DNA of 64,000 nucleotides, taken from Antedon mediterranea. Taxonomy: Eukaryota > Echinodermata > Crinoidea > Comatulida > Antedonidae. The notes beneath the pieces were generated by a model. The model was not told where the DNA came from. It did not search any database and saw nothing but the letters and a program-made list of their open reading frames with translations. The number at the start of each line of letters is the position of its first letter. The first letter of the stretch is position 1. Made by a program: the position numbers and the translations under genes. Below, in pieces: positions 54,101 to 64,000 of the stretch. Location: the NCBI RefSeq assembly GCF_964355755.1, contig NC_092672.1, forward strand, positions 35,274,501 to 35,338,500, in the 5' to 3' direction.

Positions 54101-57100
54101 CCTTCCTTCCAGGAGATCATTAGGTCTACAAAATTATAGGCCTAGATATATTATAATAGTGGTGGTCAGTTAGACTAAGTTTTAAAATGTATCTTCTGTT
54201 GGAGACAGCATTAATAATATTCATGAGAACAATGGAATATTGGAATATAAAATCACAATATCATGTATTTAACTGCACCCATGAGAGACGGACGATCCAG
54301 CTGTTTGACGGTCTTTAAAAAAAGAATAAATTCAATATTGTCTTGTACGGTAATCCTGTATGAGTGAATTACACTTAACCAGAGATTGTACTATTAGAAT
54401 AATGTTCACATTATTTAATCCCGAATAATAATGTAGCAACAACATTGTAGTATCTGGTTCTATTAAAGGAAGAAATTAGATCGTCTTTACAGTAAAACAC
54501 TAGTTGTTTATATAGTTTTCAACTCCATGATTTTCTAATAAGGGGAAAGACTTTGGACTGAACTCAACCTTATCCTATATTTAAAATTGTAATTTTCAAA
54601 ATTTAGAGCCAGCTCAACGAAACATGGTATAAAACATCAATTGCGCAATACCAAACGAACAATGAGAACATTAAAATGTATGGTGTTTAAACGAATATTT
54701 TGAGCTGTGTGTCTTGATGTTTTGAAAGTAATATTGTTTGCCATTCCATAACCTTGACATTTAATTGTACTCTGTACTCATTATTTTTTTTTATCGGCCT
54801 TTTATTTTAAACAACAACAACGACTGTAACTAACCTTAAATAGGCCGCCAACTATTGACTTATATTGATTGTCTTATCGTCCTTCGGATGAAACATTTAA
54901 TAGGCACGCCGGTTATTATAGAACTTGATTATTAAATGAACCAATCAGTGGGCCTAAACTTACAATTAATCCTAAATATCCACCACCAGCCACCGACTCC
55001 CCTAACAATTACCCTCTCCGACACCCCGCAATGACCCTCCCCGACACCCTACCCTCTCCGACACCCCCACAATAACCCTCTCCGACACCCCAAAATTATC
55101 CTCCCCCGACACCCTACCCTCTCCGACACCCCCACAATAACCCCTCCGACACCCTACAATTACCCTCCCCGACACCCCCACAATTAGCCTACCCTCCCCG
55201 ACACACTACCCTCTCCGACACCCCCACAGTTACCCTCCCCGACACCCCACAATTACCTTCCCCGACACCCTACCCTCTCCGACACCCCCGCAATTAACCT
55301 CTCCGACACCCCAACAATAACTCTCTCCGACACCCCACAACCCTCTCCGACAACCCCGCAATTACCCTCCCTACCCTCTCCGACACCCACACAATTACCC
55401 TCCCCGACACCCTACCCTCTACGACACCATCCAACCCACTCACACTCAGATATATTATTTTTTAGACCTCTCTCATTATGGACATTTTCTTCTTTATTTT
55501 GCCATATGATGCTCTCCGATTATTATTACAACACTCATAAATGCTATGACCTTTACAAATAAACCGTGACGTACTTTGTCTGAATATGTTTATAGTTTTT
55601 TATGTTAATGTTATTTAATGTATATCATCGTTATCTTGCATTTTCAAGCAATTGTTTTTGTGTCGTGTGCAGTCGTAACCTCCGTGTGCACTCGCATTAT
55701 TGAGAGGCGTAAACGATTTACGCGCAACGTACGTAGGCCTATTTAATTTTTCGGTGCAACGTTTGTTTTGAGAGCGGCGCTTATTTTAAAACTAACATAA
55801 TAATGTCCTGTCTGTACAGTTGCGAGCATCAAGCCGACATCGAGCCAAATATAGGGCCTATGGACAATGCACTGAACATTTTCATTCAGAATATAATAAG
55901 TAATCACATGTATTACATGGCAAGTAATGTAATTTAACTTATGGAAATAAATAAACGTGAAATGTGGATTAGATTGTCATTCGCTAATGGGCTGAGGCCT
56001 AATTAAGACGCGCCAATAAACCGTGAGCAGATGTCGTATTCATTTTGAATGCCCTGTGTGAGAGGCCTAAATATCACGGTAATTATCGTCATTTGCTTTA
56101 TTTTCATTTTTGCTGCTCATTATAATGACATTTCATTTTCGTCATTATCACGTGTGCCACAATAATCTGTGACGTAGCCACTGGTAATATCCGTTATGAG
56201 TATTACTATTTATGATAACAACTATTTATGGCACCTGGATGGATATTATTGTTATCATTACGGGTATATTTGTCATCGCCATCGTAACTCTAAAATCCTT
56301 ATGATCATTGTCATTAAATGATGTAACCGCTTTCACCAACCACAATCATTATCATATTATCATTATCAAAACATTGTACAGTATAGCCGCATCACTGTGT
56401 ACAACCACAACCACAATATTCCAACTGAGATTTTGTTAAACCTCAACAACCGTAACTTTATCCCCAACCCCCACAACCACCTCCTTCAATCATGGTCACC
56501 CACAAACATTTTATTCCCAGCTTTGCAGATATCTCCTTTAAATAATATTTGGCCTAACTGGAATTCTATTGTGTACACGTTGAAGGCTTATCACTAAGAT
56601 CATCAGTCAGATATGGAATTCGTTACCATGGTAATATAACAAATTATGATATCATAATTGTAATTGTGTCAATATAGGCCTATACAAGATCGACCCTGTA
56701 CCATGAGTCCACTATCGTATTATGAGAATGTGATTGTTGATTTAGGAAGGAAATGATTTGACTTTAGATTGCATTGTCCAGAAATGTTGGTATCAGTCGA
56801 GTAGGCCATTTTTTCTTAATTTGTCTTAAGTTACGATTTTTGAAGGAAAAAAAAAGATTTAATGGCACACAATTCGGGTGATTGTGAAGTTCCGCTTTTC
56901 CTTGGCGCTGAGTATAATTATGCTTATTAGGGCGAAATGGTCATGGCTGTCTGTAACAAAGTATTTATTTTTAGAATTTATTTTTAAAGGTCAAGTTCAC
57001 GTAGTACTATACAGGTTCTTTAAATAACAATAGTACAATAAACTCAAATAAGTTGTGGTAAACCCCAACAGAATGAGGGCGCTATATAATGTACAGCCTA

Positions 57101-60100
57101 TAGCAATCATCATGATTACGCACACAGTACAGAGAGTTATTACAAGTTCTGAGTTTCCTTTTAAATGTTGGTGCGCCCTCTATTTTTTTTTCTTTTAGGT
57201 CATAACGCCTGTATAATCGTATTTAATTCATGAATATTTTCATGAAACTGTTCATAATTCGTTCACGGACGAGGGCGTTAATTTTTTCACGTAATGTGTG
57301 AACTTTTATAAAATCTGGTAAAAGTAAAGCGCTCTTCTGTTATATATAAAAGTATGCCTAAAGTATTCCAATGATTTTTGTAGGATCTGTGGCTATTAAA
57401 TACAGATTTTTCATATTCGTTAATATTTTAATACGTAGTTACCAGGGACGAGTGAAATTACACTAATTTTAATTTCACTCTTCCCTGGTAGTAACGTACT
57501 AAAAGAAAATCACCTGTATGATAATTAACTACGAAATTTTAAAGATTTATAACCGAAAATGTTATAAATTCCCTCATCAATTACCGTACAGCAAGACAAA
57601 ATGCTTTTACATAAAAAGTACGAGTGTATATCAAATTTAAACCATAATCTCAATTGTTAGTGGCATTTAAATTGATCGATATGTTAGTGGTTACACAGTG
57701 GTCATACCGTTGTAGGATTGGGTTGTCGCCGGCAGAGGGTGGAGTTACAAGCAGACGACAGCTTGTGTCTTTTGTACGCTTGATGTATTTGACAGCAGTT
57801 TGTGTTTAATCTCTGCTCAAGTTGCCAGTAAAGGCAGTTAGAGAAGTCAATTTGAGAGGAATTTAAATAAAGAAGAGAATAGACGATGATGAATGGAATG
57901 ACGAACGGGGTAAGAACATTAATGAAGTTTAAATTGTTCAACGCCATTTGATATCGCAGTATCCAACAACTGTTCTCTGTGTTTAGTTAGGAAAATGTCA
58001 AATTGATGTTACACGGTTTTAGTCCGACCATGGTCCGACAGTCGGCAGAATATCCAGACATTTAAATTAGTTAATACAAAATGATACCGCTTTTATATAT
58101 ATATATTTTATTTCAATGTACAGTTGCTGTAAGTAGTAGGCCTATATTAGTAGAATTATTATATTGCCCGGGCATTAGTAACCTAAACCAGGAAGGGACA
58201 ATGTCACGCCAAGTTAGGTTCTATTTCCAAATTAGGCGCCAAATTAGGTACTCATTACAATTTTCTACCATTTTTTGAAATGCAGTTTTACGGTATATAA
58301 TGCGAATGTATTGAAGCTATAGTGTTAAACTCCCGAAACATCCTATGTATCGTTTCGATCCCGGTTTCGACCTCCTGATTTACATCGTATTCGAAAAATT
58401 ATGATTAAAAGTTATAATACTATACTTGAAATTTAGCAATTTCAACTAATTACACCACCTGTAGGAGGCCATATACTGTATACATATTTCGGAGTATTTG
58501 AAAAATGAGATGCCCAGTCGGCCTGCTGTGTTCTGTGGTGGATTGTGGATATTGTATGTGGGAACCTGGTGTATGACTACTATCGTTTATTTATCACAAC
58601 AGTTGTTTTAACCATACTACTAATGCTACTAATTTGTCAAATTGTGCATACAGAACTCAGTAGTGAAGGTCCCCCCATCGATCGTGGATACGATTATGAC
58701 GTAAGTCGATCCTGGCAGCAGCTTAAATCAGCTTGGTCTATAATTGTTTCTATATCGTATTTATTCAATCATTTTATAGAACGTGACTTGCCCGTGTAGT
58801 TAAAAAAAACGAACGCAAAAACTGACAAAATTTGAACGGGCGTTTACATTTTGATAATGGTATGTGTTTGTACGCGCGCGTAAACTTGTGTCGTTTGTGG
58901 TATACGTCACTGGGTAGAGGTACTACAATAATTGCAACGTGGACATTGTAATTTATAATGTATATACAGTAGGCCTACCGTATAATAATTGTGTATAGAT
59001 CTGAAAAGCAACGATACTAGGGTTTAGATAAATGAAAATCTAAACTTCACTTAAATTTTGTTTATTACATTGGCCTTCGACAAGTAGGTTTACCCATGGT
59101 TTATCAAGTACTTTTGGCACTTGAGCTGGCCACTCGTAAAACCATCAAGCCACTTTTCGTGCTTAATTCACACTCTTTAAACACATTTTTTACTGCGAGA
59201 ACTTTGGTTATACGAGTGTAATGCCAGGGGTCAAGTTATTCCATGTTTAAATGCAATAAATTGTCTTTAAAATAGTTTGAGATTTTGAGAATTTTCCAAA
59301 TACCGCGCGTTCAAATATTGATACTGTATAATGGTACGCGCGCGTAAATACGGTTCCTTTTTAGTGCCATTGACTTTTTATATCAGTAATCCATAGGCTT
59401 ACAATGCTTATAGATCATAGAGTTAGACTTAAGATGATAACAATAGGGTGTTGTACAACGGCTGCTGTGTGACTCAACGAAGTTTACTTTCTTTTTATGA
59501 TTGAAAACAATTGTTTAGTTTAGGCTTTTCACAGGTAAATATTCTATACTCGCGTTAACGTAGTATCGGTTGCTTGTCTAAATGATTTGTCTGGTTTTTC
59601 ATAGGCCTGCAGGCCGTACACAAATGATCGAATAATTTGAGTTACTTACGCGCGATCTTTTGCATCGAAATTTGGCGGTAACGCGTTTATTTGTTCTGAG
59701 ACCATTCATACGTGTAACTAAAGGAAACACGTAGATTGTAGTTTTCTCAAATCTTTAACATTTACAATTTAGCGAAATATTTGATGCTCCACATGCCGCA
59801 TACCAAAGATTAAACAGTACTTAAAGTTGGCATGAGACAATATTTATTCTTCCATGGTTATGATCTTGTTTTAAGAGATAACGTTACACTAGCCTATATA
59901 GTGGTAGGATATATTATAATAACACGTGTATTATAGGCCTAAAACTGGTATAACCGTGACCAATTACTGCATGCAGGCCTATGGATGAATAAAATCGGCC
60001 TAGTGTTCAATCAATTTCTTTCACATTTTGTCTCCTGTCTCTAGAAGGCTATTAAGATTTCGAACTACTATATATATCACGTACCGATAAACATTGACAC

Positions 60101-63100
60101 ATTTAGATCCCAATTTACATATTTCTTTCATTAATAATTTAAATATCATCCAAATTGAACCACACATTAATCAACTCACGCGGAACCAAGATTGCTACAG
60201 AATTATATTACGCTTCCGTAATTTGTAAGTGTTTCCATAGAGCCATAATACAAATTGAAAAATTCCCCATAAAACAGCTTACAATTGTGTATTATCATAC
60301 TTAAACTATAATTCATAAAGAAGGCGCTGATGCGTGATAATTATGTACAACTGCAGTATATTAATGAACAAGGAAGCGCCTATATTTTATAGTCTGATCC
60401 GTGAAGCTGTACAACAGTTATGACACACTAAGCTAAATCAGAAAAAATTAACTATCTCTCATATTTTATCCTGTTGTTTAATAACATTTAACGTCCAGGT
60501 AAGGGGGACATTTTTTACAATCATTTGCTAGGCTGAGGTAGGCCAATAACTTTACTTTATTGCGTGTTGTGTATGCATGTCTTCAACTTGTAACTTGTTT
60601 ATCGTAAACTCATGTAGGCTCAGGTATACTACAAGAACATCCGTATCGGTTCATAATAAACAAAATTTTTAGAGGAAATGAAATTCATTTTTAATTATTA
60701 TTTTCTACTTATTGTCTAGAGCAGCATTGAGTACTGCATCCCTTGTCTGTTCTGCTTTAGGTCCTATAGGTTACCTGTCATTTTGCTTTTGGTGGTTTAA
60801 GTATTTTCTTGAAAAAATATTCCCTTCTCACCAAAGAGTTATTTTCTCACAAACTCCGCGCAATTCTAGCGTCGCCAGGACAGCTTAATATTTTTTTTCC
60901 TAGATTATTTTGTAAATGCTTAATCTAGGGGAGGTAAAGGAATGCAGCTTTATCAATTTTTAAGTAGGCCTACAGTACACCAGATTCGGGTTATCAGCAC
61001 CAATCCATTACATTGACGTTTTGTAGTCTTTATAAAGTATTTGGCTTTATCTCTAGTGACTTTCATCATCACCAGCTTATTCTTTTCGTGTCGTTACGTT
61101 TAACTTGCATTAAACATTCATATTTTAGGCCTGTATGTTTGTCTGCAAATGTTTTAAACTAAATCCGACAACCATCTCCTCCGCCCAGAGTCCATAGAAA
61201 TTTCAATAGGCCTATTTAAAGAATATACCGTCTATAGATATTAACCTGTCAATTTAAACTTGGCGTCCATTGGTCTCTGCGCGTCACTATAGTTTAAACA
61301 TTCCCCTTATTACATCAATGGTCACACGGGACATCCCCTAAACGTCACTCTTCTTCGGACGCCACTACTGTATGAATTCCGTTCACAAAAAGAAATATGA
61401 CTATTATTAGCTTAGTAAGTAAACGCGGCAATGTTTATTCTGCGCCCAAGTCTCGCATTCGCCTATAGGGACCAAACAACCCATACAGCCCACAATTATT
61501 ATGTCAACAATGTTTACTTTTTATTCAAGTCAGACTCAATCCGACCAGAACTCCCTTCTCAATTATTTGTTCTTTAAGAATTCTAAAAATAATATCGATC
61601 AAAATTCGGCCTGCATACCGATTACATTGTGATGTACAAATAAATGCAATTAGTTTCGTTTTTAATGACATTCCTCTATAATATCATGTTCTGGTCTAAT
61701 AGAAAATATGTTTTTTTGTGATTTAGGCCTATATTTGTTTTAATACTTGCTAAATATACACACTCTGTACTTTGGAAAAACGAACGAATACATTTGGTAC
61801 AGGCCTCCTTCACGTATTGGTATTGCAACACGCGTTGCCTAAATCAGGGATATGTAAAATATAAATTAATTAATTTTCATCTATTTTTATAAACAATTTA
61901 TTTTCATCTCTGTTACAAAGTTTACAAACAATTAAAATTTTTAATGTGTTTACTAAAAAATTTGAATTTTTGATACAGTATATTATTTACTGTACGGAGA
62001 TTATGGAGATACTGTGTATAAACTGCGGGAAAGTTCACTAGATTTGCTATGTGAAATTCCAATGTTTCTTGTGTTGGCATCATTCGTGGTTCTGAGTCAA
62101 CACGGCATCATGGATTCACATTGTTAAATAGGCATATAATTAGTGTGAACCACGTATATAAATATCTATAGTTTACTGACCAATTTGTACAGAAAATTAG
62201 GGTGTGGACCACCAAAGCGATGAATCTTTTTAGCTGAATCATAAAATCAATATTATATATTAAGACCGTGTGATCATAGACAAACATCAGAGAAGTAGGG
62301 AAGGATAAAAATGATCAATTTGACAAACATCAGAAGAAAATTATTCATAAAGGATAAAATGATCAATAAATATATTATGTAGATACACGACATTTAGCAA
62401 AACGAAGGGAAGGGTCATGACATGGGTTATAAACCATTATAGAGGATTTAGGAATTAATTAGGCGGTCTAAACGGTCTGAATTTTAAGGCTCAGGGATGG
62501 GGTAATTGTAAACAAGGCCATATAAAAAATAAAGAAAGCGTGTAACTAAAGTATCTAAAGAGATCTCACGAATTTGCTATTAAATACGTGAATTTTGTAC
62601 ATATCGACATTTACGGGGAATTTGAATCTGGCACTGACAATATTTCAGACGGCAGATCTTTAATAAAAATTGAAACCGACTAATTTTAAATTAGAATGAA
62701 TATTAATTAGTGATGTTTTATTTAACACTCGGATATTTATAGAATTTATTATGTTAATTGATGTTATAATTAATTAAAATGTATTCGTTATTTTCACAGG
62801 AGGTCTGCGAGTACGATCTTGAACCGGAAGATTTCGAAGAGGAACTAGAAAACGGGATGATACCAACACAATACAGCGAGACCACAACCATCATACCACG
62901 GCCGGCGTACGAAGTTTATTCACACGGCTGCCGGTTAAATATCATCGACGAACAACGCTTTAAAGAGGAGGTTCAGGTTCGGCCAGGAATTCGTCAAAAA
63001 TATTTCAACACTACGTCTTATATTTATCCGGAAAGTTCTCGAAGGCGGTACAAAAGTTCGATACAATTTATACCAGGACTTAAAACGAAGCATTATACTT

Positions 63101-63249
63101 CGACCGTTTACACTTTCCCAAAATGGGCTCAAAGGACTTACTCAAGCGCAGTGAAGCACCGTGATGCCGAGACGTTAAAATGGTATAAATGTTCCGTACA
63201 AATGGAAGCGAAAGACTTTGTTTCAATCAAGCTCATACAAGTTTCATAA
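51111..63249 (+). CDS. Unrecognised protein with periodic-tyrosine (about 15-residue) repeats
   Basis: Proposed model: exon 1 (51111-51155, MVQIKLQRKIEVIRQ, donor GTACGT) joined to a terminal exon (62800-63249, acceptor TTTTCACAG), both phase 0, giving 164 residues. The terminal exon is well supported as coding: long open frame, strong acceptor, balanced composition. Exon 1 is less certain; an alternative donor exon is at 58623-58700. After an acidic stretch (residues 19-33) come aromatic residues at 40, 55, 69, 83, 99, 114, 129 and 144 (all Tyr except Phe69). They are often preceded two to three residues earlier by Arg/Lys and followed by Ser/Thr-Ser/Thr-Val/Ile and, in early units, Pro. No signal peptide or membrane span is seen with exon 1. 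I know no family with this pattern and assign no function. AATAAA lies at 63565-63570. Confidence 0.55.
53010..53470. repeat. Imperfect tandem duplication, about 230-bp period
   Basis: GCGTTGAAAAGTTGATAAT, TTCAAACTTAAAACCACAC or TCAAACTTAAAACCACACG, and TTACGTCTAA each occur twice in the same order. Copy 2 carries extra AGGCCTA insertions relative to copy 1. Confidence 0.88.
54985..55450. repeat. C-rich CTCTCCGACACCCC minisatellite
   Basis: About 25 irregular copies of ACCCTCTCCGACACCCC with ACAATT spacers, about 465 bases, strongly C-rich on + (G-rich on -). It mixes units of roughly 17, 18 and 26 bases. Confidence 0.93.
57702..57947 (-). other. Small signal-peptide-like, cysteine-containing frame (unproven)
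   Basis: 81 codons from ATG at 57947: MALNNLNF, then the hydrophobic VLTPFVIPFIIVYSLLYL, then five Cys in the following 40 residues (NC, NCC, AC, LC). The 3' end contains a possible donor ACG|GTATGA. Could be a secreted-peptide exon nested in the intron, but may be chance. Confidence 0.25.
58623..58700 (+). other. Alternative upstream exon for the repeat protein (candidate)
   Basis: From ATG 58623, 26 codons (MLLICQIVHTELSSEG to GYDYD) end at a perfect donor GTAAGT in phase 0. Splicing to 62800 would give ...GYDYD-EVCEYDLEPED, continuing the acidic/tyrosine character. Confidence 0.3.
62800..63249 (+). CDS. Terminal exon of the repeat protein
   Basis: 149 codons and a stop. Begins EVCEYDLEPEDFEEELENG and carries the whole periodic-tyrosine region. 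The acceptor at 62798-62799 follows a TTATTTTCAC tract. ATG at 62779 is intronic in this model; if used instead, the protein would be MYSLFSQ plus this exon. Confidence 0.8.
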   Translation, partial: EVCEYDLEPEDFEEELENGMIPTQYSETTTIIPRPAYEVYSHGCRLNIIDEQRFKEEVQVRPGIRQKYFNTTSYIYPESSRRRYKSSIQFIPGLKTKHYTSTVYTFPKWAQRTYSSAVKHRDAETLKWYKCSVQMEAKDFVSIKLIQVS

Positions 63250-64000
63250 TTTAGTCTCGTTTTGTGTACAATTATAGATTTCATAATACTGTAGCTTTAT
63301 TATTATTATTATCCAGATATCAAAGCCTTTTACGAAGCGATTGAAAATTTAATGATGCAAGCAGTTCAGCAATATGCGTGACAAGATTCAAACCATTGCT
63401 TATTGAATATCACCATAGAAACGTATTAGTTTTAATAGCATATCTCGTTAAAATATTACAATAACATGAAATTCAATAATGGAGCTATGACGTCACAGAA
63501 GATTGTTCTGTTTTGTTCTCATCTCTAGCAAATCATCCCTGGCAAATCATCCAAATATACTAATAATAAATGTTATACTGCGTTGTTTGTGAACAGGTTG
63601 TTGTCTATTATGAGACAGACAATTGCTACCTGATGACCTAGTTAACTCTAACTTAAAACAACAATTTTGTTATAACTTAAGTTAATCTTCTGGGTTTTAG
63701 TATTGTACAAAAGTGAACCTATATTTAAAATGCATGATAATATGGTACTATGGTTGTAACCATCAGTGCTTGGTTGTACTATGGTTGCAACATTCGGTGC
63801 CTGAGTAGCTCTCTTCTCTTGCATCTGTTGTTCAGGTTGCAATCTCGTCAGAGCTTCTTGTTCCAGTTAGCATCATCAACCGTCAAGTTCATCTAGCAGT
63901 GTCTTTCGTGATAACTTCTTCTTTGGCCCGCCTGAAGGAAAGAGAGATCACATCAATACAATCTTATATGAAAAGTGTTGTACTACTGTTACATATTAAA
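63250..64000. other. Downstream flank
   Basis: Probable 3' UTR to the AATAAA at 63565, with a (TTA)n run near 63298-63312 and a duplicated TACTATGGTTG motif near 63745-63785. No coding sequence supported. Confidence 0.4.

Larger units (their letters stand above)
51156..62799. other. Long intron (11.6 kb) before the repeat-protein exon
   Basis: Contains a tandem duplication near 53.2 kb, the C-rich array at 55 kb, many TAGGCCTA octamers and two short frames of possible interest (57702-57947 minus; 58623-58700 plus). The rest is AT-rich with no recognised gene. Non-coding RNA cannot be excluded. Confidence 0.45.

Overview
This is metazoan nuclear DNA: AT-rich, intron-dominated, with small exons joined by GT-AG introns, minisatellites, MITEs and tRNA-derived SINE fragments. 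There are no bacterial operons. The protein families, the human-like gene order AACS then TMEM132, and the very frequent palindrome TAGGCCTA suggest an invertebrate deuterostome, probably an echinoderm. The genus cannot be fixed from the sequence alone.

Layout. (1) 111-2579, + strand: the last three coding exons of acetoacetyl-CoA synthetase (AACS). The last intron is filled by about 30 perfect-period copies of a 47-bp minisatellite. (2) 2580-7930: intergenic, with a SINE fragment and a cluster of 'GGTTCCCACTAG' MITEs (family A). (3) 7931-41297, + strand: a complete TMEM132-family gene. Ten exons join in phase to exactly 1076 codons (signal peptide, large ectodomain, one membrane span, acidic tail). 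Its introns hold ten copies of a second MITE family (B), a transposon with a broken Myb/SANT-like reading frame, a 389-bp foldback element and several minisatellites. (4) 43251-45984, - strand: a complete seven-exon TANGO2 gene (279 codons including stop), convergent with TMEM132. Upstream of it lies a collapsed, frameshifted partial TANGO2 copy (46437-46999). (5) 47-49.2 kb: an unexplained open frame and a second cluster of family A MITEs. (6) 50.8-63.25 kb, + strand: a CCAAT/NRF-1-like promoter, a 15-codon first exon, an intron of about 11.6 kb, and a terminal exon. The terminal exon encodes a protein I do not recognise, built on tyrosines (one phenylalanine) spaced 14-16 residues apart.

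The three recognised genes do not form a pathway. AACS is a cytosolic lipid-synthesis enzyme, TMEM132 is a neural adhesion-type membrane protein, and TANGO2 is an NRDE-domain protein linked to lipid/haem handling and Golgi/mitochondrial function. The AACS-TMEM132 neighbourhood appears to be ancient synteny. The best candidate for something undescribed is the periodic-tyrosine protein at 62800-63249. The 47-bp array, the Myb-carrying transposon and the complementary distribution of the two MITE families come next.
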